Assembly (NCBI GenBank): GCA_002914805.1
Contig: JXTB01000326.1
Location: 395,997 to 459,996 of the forward strand
Direction: 5' to 3'
Length of the DNA: 64,000 bases
DNA from: Parasponia andersonii
Taxonomy: Eukaryota > Streptophyta > Magnoliopsida > Rosales > Cannabaceae
The translations under genes were made by a program, and so were the position numbers. A model generated the notes under the pieces. That model made no database searches, was not told the DNA's origin, and saw nothing but the letters and a program-made list of their open reading frames with translations. Shown here in pieces: positions 1 to 19,738 of this stretch (positions are counted from its first letter, which is position 1; the number at the start of each line of letters is the position of its first letter).

Positions 1-401
1 TCTTTTACTTTTTTTTCTTTCTTTGTTCATACTCATCAATTATCTTCTTCTTCTTGTTCTCTTTCATTCTTCTCACCCCTCATCTATCCAACAAATTTAA
101 TAGTTTTGGAAATGACACGGGAGTTGGTGCTTGTCTAAGCATCATGAGTAGTATTTTGCTCTTATGTTTGAAGTATTCTAGGTTCTTTGAATACTTTCAA
201 GATTTAAATGTATTACTCTATTTTTCAATCTTTTGAATCTTTAAATAAAAGCAATGAAATTTCTTTTTTCCTGGTGAAAAGATTATAAAGATCCTAAATA
301 AAACTACAAACGTCCTAATGCATCACTTATATTATTTACAGATTGCATTAAATACCAAATAATTTGCATGTTCAATTAATATATTTCTTCTTTGTTGTAC
401 A

Positions 402-438
<37 letters not shown>

Positions 439-3271
439 TTCCATATTAGATTGGTGCATATCATAATTTTTCTATTTCACTCTATTATTCGAACATGTTC
501 ATGTGGGCTAAAAGTGTCCTTTGCTTTTCACTTATAATTCGAGGCCTATATCCTATAAGAATAAGGAAATCTTTTCGAACTCCAGGATCCTAGTCTTGGT
601 TCTAACTACTCCAAACCATAGGCTATAACAATGCTGAACTTGGAACTTTTGTGTACCAATCCATCTCTCGCTCTCAAACTACTGATATAGTGAAATAATA
701 ATAATAATAATTTTTACTAGCCCAGTACATTTTATTACCCATCTTATCTCAAAACAATTAGGATTCAAGATAAATTGTGTTTAAGGTTTCAAGATAAATT
801 ACTTTTAAAAATGGGTGGGAAAAGTTTTTTTTTCTTTTTCAAAAGAGTGTGTATATATATATTTTTTATAAACAATTTTAGTACTAAAATGTAATTTTAT
901 TTAGGGTATTTTTTTGTAATAAAAAAGATTTTAGAAAATAGGAGTAGAAAGAGTAGACGGAAAGATGACAATAAAACCACTTTTTTTTTCTTTTTGCTCT
1001 TTAACAATTTTTTTTTTTTTTTTACAAAATTATACACATATGATATTTTCTTATGGTGAAAATATGAAATTCAAAAGTTTCATAATTGCTTTTTTTGGCT
1101 GGAAATTCCAAAAGTATATATATTAATTAATAAATGGTGCTTTTAGACATTTTTTTCCCAAAAAAGAACTATTTTTACTTTTTTTCCCCTCCAAAAACTC
1201 CAAATAAGAAATGCCCAAATTGTACGAAATACATATATTAATATATGATGTTTTAAACATAAGTTTTCCTTAGAAAAGACCAAGAGAATAACCTATCTTT
1301 TCCTCTTATTTTTTTTCTTTTTCCAAAAATACATATTGATTTTATCTTTAAAAAAAACCTATATCTAGAAAAGAAAAAAAAAAAAAAAAAAGCTGTCTCC
1401 TTTCTTTGGTTTTTATTTTTTGTTTTGTTTTTTTTATTTTTTTATATATATATATTTTTTTGTTTTGGTTTCCTTTTCAAGGGATTCAAAGCTATCTTTT
1501 TGACGAATATATAAGAAAGGCAATATATTCTTATTCTTTCCGGGGGTAAAGAGCTTCTTTCGTGTAGTGTACCGGGGATCAAATTATCTATTGATACAAT
1601 CTAAAGTATTTTACTTCTAATTATTATATTTGTTGGAATATTTACAAAAGTATCTTTTAAATTTAGGTGAAATGCTTGATGTATAATAAATATATCTCGT
1701 AGCAATATCCAATTGAGTATCGTTTGGTAACCACGTCATACTTCTAATAACATTAGGTTTAACGATAGAATTCCTCACATCGATATACCCAAAAAAATTC
1801 GAAAATACCTTTATCCAAACACAATGAAATAACTAAAAATATAGAGAAAATCAAAGTAGAAAATTGAGTAAAACCTTTATTTATTAAATTTTCTTATCAT
1901 TTTTCCCCCTTTCACCCACCACTATTTGTTTGGTTACGAGTTTACAGTAAGGACAATTTTGTGTTTTATAGGTCAATTTTGACCAAGTTAGACATGAGAG
2001 TGAAACTTGGATTAATTTGCTCATTCAATATGATATTTTTCTTATTTATGAAAGCTGAGATAATAATTTGAATATTTTACTTAAACCCAGAGGATAATTT
2101 TTGTAATGTAAAAGAAACAAGTGAAATTTATTGAAATTGTATTTAACTTTGGTGAGTTTTATACAGGCGCAAAACAAAATTCTATGGAAATAGGGAAAGG
2201 ATTTGGACATAATTTTTATGACTATGTCAACATTAGTGGCCAAATGAGTTACTAGGTTAAAAAGCTTTTTTCTTATGATTATTTTTCAAAATAATATATT
2301 CAGTTATGGCCATAATGGTCAGTAATTATGATTTTTATGACCGTGAAAATATTGTTACATTGTAGTCATAATTATAACTACTGGTTATAAAGTTTATCAT
2401 AGTACTAAAATGTCATTTTAAAAAGTTGTAATAAAAGAGTGATTTTGGCCCAAAATCCGTCCATTTAGCCCCTAAACTTTCCTAGATCGGCCCCACTGTT
2501 TTGGGGCCAGTTTCTTAAGCTTTCGGGCTTTTTATAGCACAAAGAACAAGGGGGAGAAAAAAAAAATTAAGAAAGCCAATGGCTACATGCAATATAAGAA
2601 AAGAAAATTTCTGCGTAGATGTGGCTGCTGCATCACATTGCAGGCTAACTAAATCGGTCATCATATAAAATAATTGGGGAGCTACGTTAGCATCAGGCAT
2701 CAGAACATGTCTTGAAGTGTCACAGTCCTTCGTCATGACATACCTACACATTACAACCCTTCATTGGGAGGGTCGAACGGGTCCCACCCCCAATAAAAGG
2801 GCGGGACCCACATGATCATCAGACAGTCAACCCGATCAAAGTCATTCATAGATGCCTACAATTCAGTCCAGGCAGGTCCAGGATTCGTGTAGTTTGACCG
2901 GAAAAAAAAAAAGAAAGAAGATGCCTCAATGAGAAAATTCCATTTTTCATTTTATGCTGACAGTGAGCACCAGATGGGAAGGCTCAACTAAACTCCAATA
3001 ACTAACTACCAAAAGATTTAAGATTAGCATCTGAAATCCATCAGAGGAAGAATGTCTTCTTCAAGATCCAAGCAATTGCTCTTCTTGCAGTAAATGAATG
3101 GGTCCAATGAAGACCCTTAGCAAATCAGAATTTACTGTTAACTCTAAATGGTAGCATAGCAAATACATGGAAATCCTAACCTCTTAAACCTAGTCCTAAT
3201 CTTGTCAATTCAACAACAGATTAATTAGCCCAAAGTTAAATTACACTTGTCTTCTGTTGTCAAGTAATCAA
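1..3271. other. AT-rich intergenic DNA downstream of REF6
   Basis: No coding gene can be supported here. The stretch holds long poly-T and poly-A tracts (for example near 1010-1025 and 1375-1392) and a (TA)n microsatellite at about 405-435. The right end, from about 3271 leftwards, must include the 3' UTR of the minus-strand REF6 gene, but no poly(A) site can be fixed by eye. Short open frames here show no recognisable domain. Confidence 0.6.
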
Positions 3272-10059
<6,788 letters not shown>

Positions 10060-13000
10060 TAATGGATACCAAACAAATTGTTTGTAGGCTTTTCTGGGTT
10101 TCTCTTCAAAACCCCATTGAAGAGTGGGAAAAAAAATAAAAATGAGAAGCTTCAAGGTTGAGATTCTATGATGCTTTGATTGCTTTCTTCTTCATTTTTA
10201 TTTTTTCAGAGCTTTATTTTTTAAATATATATATAATTTTTAATTTTCCTCTGTATTTAAAAATGAGATACAGAGGAAATAAAAATTGGGGGCAGAGGAG
10301 AGGGTGGGCAAGGCAAGTGCGTAAGTGAGTGAGTGAGTTAAAAGGCCAAAGAGTGTGTGTACATGTGAGTGAGTGGTTTTTGTGCCAATTATTTGAAAAT
10401 GACATTGTCTTCTAAGGTATTTACCACTCTGCCACTATGGATATTATTTACTTTTTCTATTTTTTTTCTCTATTTGGGTGGAGAGTTTGCCTATTATGGA
10501 TTAGGGACAATGAATTTGATGAACCAACCAATAATAATACTATGTTTGCTGTCATTTTCTTCAACTTTTTATGGTTTTATTTGCTTAAAGAAGACTACAT
10601 TTTGGAAAAGCCCGCTTCTCTTTTATTTTTTTTAGGTTTTTTTTTCCTTGTGTGATTTCAAAGTTAAAGAACTAGGAAAATTTTCTTTTCTTGTTTTTTC
10701 TTTTTTTTTTTGTATAATAAGATGGATGAGTTTTTGGATTGAAAGAAAAGTAGAAGTCTGAGATTTATTTTCGTTTTGACTTTGACCACTTGTCAAAGGG
10801 ACTAAAAGAGAATGTTTTGTCAATGGATAATGGCGTGTACTTTGGCTAAAAGGAGAAATGGAAGAGTATCAAAACTGATTTTATAAAACAAAAAAAAAAA
10901 ACTTGCAATAAAAACATCCAAATCCTAACTCTTGTGAGAATATATAAAGAGGATTTTTTTTGGGAGGAGTTCTCAAATTCCATACAGTTCTCTTTTCAAA
11001 ATTTCACCCTTTTTTTTGGTGATAATTCTAAGTCTTCCAAAATGATTAACCTTTCTACCTTAAAATCCAAATTCTATGCAAGATAAAATCAAATGTCTCA
11101 AAATTTCTTTTCTTTCCTCACTAAGATCAGGTTGCAAAACCAGCCCAAATAAACAGCTGGCTAACACACTATTAAATTAGCCCAAAGCTGTTACATTTTC
11201 TGTGTGATTATATATTTTTTATTTTTGAGGTACTAACACATAGTATCGTCCTTCATAACGTTGTTTATTACTACGTAGTTTATGATGTCCAATACAATAG
11301 TGCCCCACTTAATTTTTTCAAATTTTTCATTTTATATATGTAAACATTTTTTGTAAATTTCTAATTCGCCCGACCAAAACTATTTTTCTTGAACAATGTC
11401 TACTATATAAGATATAAATTTACATATTTATCAGGAACAACTTAAATTTCAAATTTTTATTCTTCATTCAATTTTTTAAAATCAAAATTAAGGGGAAAAA
11501 AAGTGAAATTGGAAAGTACTTTCATTATTCTCTTACAACATTTTTTTATTCTATATTCAAAGTCCCTATACCTCCATAAAAATATAAAAAGTGAAGACAA
11601 AATTAAATAAAATAATTTCTTGAGATATATTTCTTATATATACCTATATATGTTGTATACATTTTAATTATAATCATATTAGTTGTTAAGTTTGTATTTT
11701 TATCTATGTGGAAAGTTTTTATGTGGAAGAATTATCTTTTTATTTTATTCTTTTAGTGGAAAAAAAGTTCTCTTTTATTAAAATAAAACTTCTACCAAAA
11801 CAACAGAAGCAATACAATTTGGTATCTCAAACAACCACTAAGAACTCAAACCATACCAAAGTGCAAAAGAAGCTAGATTATGTGCAGCAACATTCCTAGA
11901 TCTGAGAGAATAATCTTTCTGTTTTAGCGTTAGAGCTAATACTTCTTATTCTTCTTTTATTTTTTTCCCTTTTTGAAGGACTTTTTTTTTTTTTTTTCCA
12001 AATGAAACTAGTTTGTAATTTTATTTAATAACAACTAAATTATACAATACTCTATGATATGTTAATATGTCTTTGTTGTTTTATTCGTTTTTCTTTGATT
12101 TACATTGATATCATAAAAATTTTATTCAATTTTTTTCTTCAATAAGAGAGATGCTATGATTATCAATCAGGCTATGCGTACAATTATATACCATAAGATA
12201 TATATATATATAGAATCCCTGTTTGTATAGCAAAATGTACTATCAATTTATTTCACATATAAATTGTCCTGTTATTCGTAGTGTATTTGACATTTTTCCG
12301 TTTGTCTTTTGGAATAAGAAGATTGTTGTTGTTTGAGGACCAACACTAACTTTAGGAATCTTGTTACTCGAAATGATCGGTAAAATTCAGTGTTTTATTA
12401 TGGAAAATTTACAAAAGTTACTTGACCTTCGGAGAAAAAAAAAAAATCCCTCTAACAAAATCAACTAACAACCTAAAAATGAAGTTATCGCATAAAAGTC
12501 GAATAACAACCCACCATTAAAAAAACAAACGTACATTTTCCTTTTATAAAGCTATACATTTACTTATTATAATCTTTTCCCAGTTGAACACGCATCACCT
12601 TGATCAGAAAAAAATTAAGATAATATATAAATAAATAAACACGGTACAAGACAAAATATTATGCTTCTGAGCACGCATCTCCAAACAAAAATTATTAGCT
12701 AAACTTAAATAAATGAATAAAATAAGAGGTCAACCGTTTGGAAGGTATATATATATATATATTGGTCACCATAAATGCTATTGTCATACACGCACTCTCA
12801 AAGACGAGACACATATCTAATTAATTCTAAGTGCTCATATAATAAATTCTATACAATATTCATTATAATGAAAACTCTATGCGTGATACATTCTATTGGA
12901 AACAAAATTTTTTGAAATAAAATTATCCAATAATGTATCTGATTATTTTTCATTAACCGTTTTTTTTTTTTTTGTTTATACATGTATATATAGTTATGTA

Positions 13001-16000
13001 TTGAACCTCAAATGAAATCTAAATGGTTGTGATGATAAATCTTTTTGCGAGTCATCTCTAAAAAGGAGTGTTAATAATACACACGATTTAATTTAATCTG
13101 TCTTAATTTTCGCTAATAGAGTGTTCAAAATACACATGATCTAATTCAATCTGTATGAACTAATTTAATACAATTCGTAAAGTGTGAATATTTGAATTTC
13201 TACAGATAAATTCGCACTTCTCCAGGTAATAACTCTATGAAAATAGAGCTATTTGGCATAATTTTAGTCTTAGAATAGTTGTTTTGAAGAAAAAAATTAT
13301 TTAGTCTAGGTATTTTTCTTGGCTTTATTGTAGCCTTTTTTATTTTTAATGTTTAAGGTCTAACTTGGTTAACCTGTTTTATTTCTCTAAATTTCTATTA
13401 AAATTGCTAAACTCTGGGTTTGAGCGTTGTAGAATTCTAAATGGCAGCTCTTTAGAAGAAAAGCTGAACCTGAGCTAAAAGTTGGAATCAATTTTACTGC
13501 AGTAGTGCCGGAGCATAACTGAGTAGCAAATTCTCTTTCCAGCTGATATTAAATGCTAACTAAAGAGAACTAATACTAAAGTGATCTTCACACCTTTATT
13601 TGGCTGACATGTATATTAGGGTACCTCAACTACACTAATATAGAAGGAAAATGAAGTACAGTAAGAAAAGGGAGTGGCAACTAAGCTGGGGGAAATACGG
13701 AAAAAGCAAGGAAAAAAAAAGAAAAGAATAGAGAAGAAAAAGATGAAAAAGGAGAGGGTACTAGTAAAAGGGAGCACAAATAATCATCATCTAGCTAGAT
13801 CTTTTCTTACTTATTTTAATCTCCTTTATATCTAATTTTCTTTTTCGTTTTATTGCATTTCTCTGTAATCAATGGATTATTATGATTTGCTGATTTTTGA
13901 ACCCCAAACACGAGCTAAGTTTTTATTAACTAAGATTATGAATGAATCTACGATTGTAATGACTGATTAAATGTTGTTTTGATGTTTATAAAAAATCTCT
14001 TTTGTTCATTCAAGTAAGCTTGATTGTTAATTTCTTTTATTGTTTGACTACCAATATATAGGATAAATAAATTATGACTAATTCTAGAAAAGTTAATCTT
14101 AGTTGAATCTAGTTGGAATGATGCATGTTTCAAGTATCTCTTCAGTAGATTTTTGAATTTATGATGGTATAAGAATATATTATTACCGTGCATAATCCAT
14201 GAAATTGATGCTATAAATAGTGTTTTGAAAACTAGATCGACATATGAATATGTTAAATCAAGTTTGAAGAAATTTAAGTATAATAAATTTGGAAGATTAT
14301 CTGCATATTAAATTTTCGGTTAATAGTACTTTTTCCATAGTATTGCTGTAGCATTTATACCTAGAAGTACAACTGAAGAGGATTCAGTAATCCTAACTTA
14401 ATCTTACTTTTGATTTATAATCAACTGATTAGATCGTATTATTTTCTGTTTAGTATTTATGTTTCTGTCTGCATCCTTTACTATTTTATTACAAATTTTT
14501 ATTGTTCATTTCTTAAGTTTGATATTTAGCTTTTATAAATAACTTAGTAATTAATCTTTGTGGAGACAATACTCAACTCACTACTATATTACTTGTTTGG
14601 CACGTACAGTTAAGTAACAACTATAAATCTGTAATAGTGGGATTGAATATATTTTTCACAAAGTAACCAATCTAATCTATCCGCTCTTAAAGTACATATA
14701 ATATATAATTTATATATTTTTTTTATAATTCACATATGTTTTTAAAATTTTATTAGTTGTAATTTAAGGTGTGAAATTTTATTATACATTCTACTACTCA
14801 TGATTAATATATTTTTTTGAAAGCAAATGTAGTCATGATTAATATTTTACTAAAATATAAATGATCAAATTCGTGTTAAAAATAAATAATTCAAAACAAA
14901 AAGACAACCTAAAGCATAATTATAACTTATAAGGGTTTATTAATCTAGGCATAAATAACCGTTACAATCCACGTACATAGAGATCGAATTGGATTAATTA
15001 AATGTGGATTAAATTAGATTAAATGTGATTTCTAAAATTCGCATTATATATCAAATATAAATACTAGAAAATACGCGAATAGAGTGGATAAACACCACTG
15101 CCCTCCATTTAACGAATAATTCTACCAACCAGACCCAATGCTATTGATATGTTCATTGAAAATGTAACTTTTGTGAATGACCTGTAATCCAACACTTTTT
15201 TTTTTTTTTTTTTTTGCAATATCTAGTTTGTGAAGCCGAGGAATCGTACTTTTTAAAACTTCTTATTATGCTTACATTTTGCTTTTTGATTTTCATATAT
15301 ATATATTTTTTTTAAAGAGGCCACGTAAATTGACATGGAAACTTGCGATAGAATTTAACAAATCTTTATAAAAACCATTTCACTTATTAATTTCCTAATA
15401 ATTAACATCGTGTTCAGCACGTTTCAGAAGTGAATGGTGTAAACAGGGCTCGCCAAACCTAAGACATAAAAACTAATTTACATACTACTCACACATACAA
15501 CCTACAATTACATAGTAAATTTAACCGGATAAGAAATAATTGTAAAAATAAATATTTGACTAAAATAATCTTGTCAACAATACAAAAACAGTATAGGAAC
15601 ATGTTCGCAAGTATTGATATATGTATAGTACCATTATCCAGTAATTTTTTTAATTTATCTATATATATATTTTTAATTATTAGATTATTATCTAATAATT
15701 ACCATAATCTGAGTAATTGAAAAAAGTAATAATAATAAGTACATGTTATTAATATTTTTTTTTTCTATATGGATAGGTAAAAAAAATTACTTATTAAATT
15801 GGTGCATGTATCATGTATGTAAAACACTCGGATACCTTTTAAATTACATATATATATATATATATATATTCATTTTAAACCGATTACACAAAATCCTACC
15901 CCAAAAAGAATATAATCTATATCAAAAATAATATTCTCTCTATCTTTAACACCAAACCAAATCTCATATTTATTAACTTACTCTCTTTATGTCTTTTATT

Positions 16001-18803
16001 TAAACAATTCCTTCGCTAGGATATTTATATAAGACATAGTAATTTAATATTATTTACGAAATTATAAAAATGATAATATAATATAAATTACAAAATTATA
16101 AATTAATTTAATTAGCTAAAATTGTCTTATTTACTACACTTGACCACATAATACTTAAGATATATACCGTTTTTTTTAATCTTTTTTCCGTGAAGTGTGA
16201 AAAGACATGTACGTACACTTCTACGAGCATATTTTAATTTACTCACAATACATACCTGCACTGTTTATTATCCGCTGTTTAATATATTTCTCCGATTAAA
16301 AATCAAGTTTCCGTACCAATTAGTTTTGACCTTTTGAAGGATTGACATTTGTCAAAAAGGGATTGTTCAGATTCAAGAACATCATATAATATTTGACAGC
16401 ATGCACTAATCCAACCTGTATTTTCAGAGGCCCCAAAAACGAAAAAGGTTCCAAAATTGAAGAAAAGTGCTGAACATATTGCCAAGTTATTGTGATAAAA
16501 TTCCTTAAATGTTGCCATGTTCTAGGCAGTCGATAATACGTGGAGTTAAAGTTCATATATACACATATAAAAATATTAATAAATAATGTAATGTTATATT
16601 AAGTTATTATTTTTCTAAATTAGTGTAGCATTATTCGAAAATATGAAATATTATTGAAATACTTGCTAATGTCATTTTTATAGATATTTGAGATATAATA
16701 GGCTAAAAGTAGATTTTGTAATCATTATATTCCATTACGGACACTCTATACGAATCATACATAATACGCCCTCCCTCCCTCTTTTCCCATCCCACGTTGC
16801 CCATGCATCTGGTCCCCACCAAAAACTTGGCCTACCCCGATAATGTAAAGTAATGAAAATTAAAACCATATTTTTCTTCGGTATATATATAATATTGCAT
16901 GAAATATTTCTTTGGTATTAGTACCATCTATATGAACAAGAAATGAATGATATTGGAAATGTATTGAGAAATGCTAGAGATAGGCGTGTCCAATTAGAGC
17001 CCTCTATTTGTGATGATCCTATTGAGTTGCTAAGCAAAGTTATTTAAAAAAAGAATACTAACTATATTCTATTTTATTTTTTTTAATCTCATTATTTGAC
17101 ACATATATTTTATTGTGATTTTGCGCAAAATTTACATTAGAGAATAAAAGAAACTAATAAAGAGAATGTATTTATGCTCCACTCTTTGAAATTATGTCAC
17201 TAATGGTTATTGCAGAAATGGGCAGCAAATTGTTTTTATCCCTTTTCTCTTGTTTGGAGTTTTCTGCTAAATAATGAATCAATGATTGCTTAATTACATC
17301 AAGTATGTATATATTTTGTCTCAAATTCAATAGGTTATTTAATCTAACTATTTACGAGTTTATATTGGAGACTAACAAAGTTTTTTTTTTTTTTTGTTTT
17401 TTGTTTTTTTTGAATTAGGAAAGTGAACAAAGTTACAAAGTTAGACGTCTCTCTCTTATTGTTTTAATTTATTTATTTATGTTGAAAGAGAAATGAGATG
17501 TCTCTTTTAGAGCTTTATTGGAAAAGGGTTTTATAAAGTAAGAACTTAAAAAAAACAATGATAAAGAGAATTTCACTTTTTGTTAATTATTAGCCTTGAA
17601 TATATTCATAGTTAGTTAGTAGTCACATAAAACTATGTCGGGCATTTAGATTTTTGAACAACCTGTATTAACAAAAATTGTCCTGTAAAGCAAAGCACAA
17701 AACTTTTTTACCTTTCCTAACTGAGAGTAAAAATAACGAAGGGATCTTTTAAAAAAAAAATGTGACGGTTCATAAATGAATAAGAAAAATAAGAACTTAC
17801 ATAGGTTCATTAATTTATCTTTGCTAAGTAGAAAAATCAACAAATGAGGTCTTTTTTATTTTAAATTGAACTAACTACTTTTAAGTACCCGTTTCTAATT
17901 TCTAAATATATATACTTTAAATTTAGGAACAAAGTTCATATTATAAGTCGATCATCTATTAAAGTGTGTCTTACGGTGAAACTCAAGTGAGTCTTACCTA
18001 ATAAAATACCAAGATTGATTAACTAGCAAATAAGAGGAAACTTATGTAAGCGTTTCCAAAGAGTCAAAGACCACACCTAGTAAGTAGCAACCAGAGCTGT
18101 GTCAATTCAAATGTCAGAGCAAAAGAAAGAAAAAAGCTAAGCAGGCTTTGCAATTGCAGCTCTGAGATAATAGGATGCAAACTTATGGGATTGGCAGTGA
18201 TTAGACTAATACATGCACATGCTGCAAACTCCTCGATTCACTAACATTAATCAACTCTTATTTCCCTTTCAAAGCCCCTGAATTGCTCACATCAGGTGCC
18301 TCTATTTAATCAGCTCCGGAAAACGATCCCTCCTGTCCTTTTGCTACTCCTTATTTCATCCTAATTGTTACTTGAACTTATCAGAACAATGTTGAGTTAT
18401 GCGCAAAAAATAATGCTAAAAATTCCAAAAATTGTACTAAACTTTTAATACTAATATGTGTTACACGTGAATTATCACCATTCAATTAATAAATATAATT
18501 AATTTATTTGTGATAAGATCTAATACACCAATTGAATAATAATAACTCATATACCACTTGTTTTACTATTAAAATTTTGATAGCAATCTTGATATGGCCT
18601 TGAAAATTGCTTGAGCTTAATCATCTCAAATCTTGTTAGCTTGCTTCTTTTGCTGCAAGCCCATCATTAGAAATGTGGAATACTAGCTACAAACGTGTCA
18701 CGGTCATGTCAAGATTGTTAATTGGCGTAGATTTCATTATAAGACCTTATGCTTCAATTGTCTTGCGACAAACTTGACTTTCATTAGCAAAGCTCATTGG
18801 AAG

Positions 18804-18804
<1 letters not shown>
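10060..18804. other. AT-rich intergenic desert upstream of REF6
   Basis: About 8.7 kb without a supportable gene. The first few hundred bases contain the REF6 promoter and 5' UTR (a GTGAGTGAGT run lies at 10325-10375 on the plus strand). The rest is AT-rich, with short (TA)n runs at about 12739-12760 and 15848-15869. A phrase around 14555-14610 (aatctttgtggagacaata...) resembles sequence often seen at the inner edge of plant LTR retrotransposons, but no LTR pair or coding region is visible, so I do not call an element. Confidence 0.5.

Positions 18805-18860
<56 letters not shown>
18805..18860. repeat. (TA)28 microsatellite
   Basis: A pure TA run of 56 bp directly adjoining the left end of MITE copy A. 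It is the longest of the TA runs that flank the MITE family in this window. Confidence 0.95.
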
Positions 18861-18863
<3 letters not shown>

Positions 18864-19101
18864 CACCAATCCAGTAGGTATTTTTTTTTTTTTTTTACCT
18901 ATGCATAGGTATCAATTTGGCCAATGAAAATTTAGCATGCATATTTTTTTATTATAAAAAGTAAGAGAGAACAGTAATGATACACGTCTTTTCATACTCT
19001 TTATTATAACCATTAGATTACTATTAGATGATGATCCAACGGCTAAAAAATAAATACTTACTCATAGGTAAAGAAAAAAAATACCTATTAGATTGGCAAC
19101 C
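18861..19101 (+). mobile_element. TA-microsatellite-associated MITE, copy A
   Basis: A 241 bp non-coding element with terminal inverted repeats of about 40 bp. The left end reads GGGCACCAATCCAGTAGG; the reverse complement of the right end reads GGTTGCCAATCTAATAGG. Both continue into a T-rich run and then ACCTATG. (TA)n lies immediately on both sides, so any target duplication is hidden within the microsatellite. Copies B, C and D share the whole sequence. There is no transposase; it would need one supplied in trans. Confidence 0.85.
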
Positions 19102-19117
19102 ATATATATATATATAT

Positions 19118-19354
19118 GAACACCAATCCAGTAGGTATTTTTTTTTTTTTACCTATACATAGGTATCAATTTGGCATATAAAAATTTAGCATGCACATTT
19201 TTTTATTATAAAAAGTAAGAGAAAAAAAAAACATTAATGATGCATGTCTTTTCATGCACTTCATTATAGCCATTAGATCACCGTCTAATGGTGATCCAAG
19301 AAAAAATACCTTCTCACAAGTAAAGAAAAAAAAATACCCATTAGATTGGCAACC
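19118..19354 (+). mobile_element. TA-microsatellite-associated MITE, copy B
   Basis: A 237 bp copy in the same orientation as copy A and separated from it only by a 16 bp TA run (19102-19117). It keeps the same terminal sequences (caccaatccagtaggtatt at the left, attagattggcaacc at the right) and is followed by another TA run. The two neighbouring copies could be separate insertions into one long microsatellite, or a tandem duplication. Confidence 0.85.
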
Positions 19355-19738
19355 TATATATATATATATAATTTTTTTTGGGCTTTTCAAAATTTTTAAA
19401 GGAGCAAGCCGGTGTTAATTTCACACCCAGATGGTGGAAAGGGGAATGGTACTGGTACCAACTCGGCCCCGAGGAAATTTTCATCGTTCCTTGATAAGAA
19501 GTATGGTTTGGTTGGTCCCCTTCACCCTTCCTTTCCAAATCTCATTTAGTTTCCCTTGCAAAAGGGGAAGTGGTGGACCAGTTTACAGCCAACTTGACCA
19601 TGTGAAATGCCAACTAAATCAAATCATTCATCCCAACAACTTCCATGGTTTTCAGTCTGAATATGGAGTAATGCTAAGGGCCTAAGAGTTCTATTAAGTA
19701 ATACAAGTAACATTGTGATACCAGGGATGCAACTATAT
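19355..19738. other. Short intergenic stretch downstream of APE1L
   Basis: Begins with the TA run that follows MITE copy B. From about 19390 the base composition becomes more balanced, which fits the 3' UTR and terminator region of the minus-strand APE1L gene. Open frames on both strands here show no domain. Confidence 0.5.

Noticed and set aside
2515-2751. Minus-strand ORF of 78 codons with a hydrophobic C-terminus
   Set aside because: No recognisable domain, and it lies in the presumed 3' region of REF6 on the same strand.
10369-10655. Plus-strand ORFs rich in Phe, Leu and Ile, resembling membrane segments
   Set aside because: Translation of T-rich DNA in the REF6 upstream region gives hydrophobic residues by composition alone.
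16303-16556. Two overlapping minus-strand ORFs of 71 and 78 codons
   Set aside because: AT-rich surroundings, mutually overlapping frames, no splice partners and no domain.
19431-19685. Plus-strand ORF of 84 codons
   Set aside because: It overlaps the expected APE1L 3' UTR on the opposite strand; no domain recognised.
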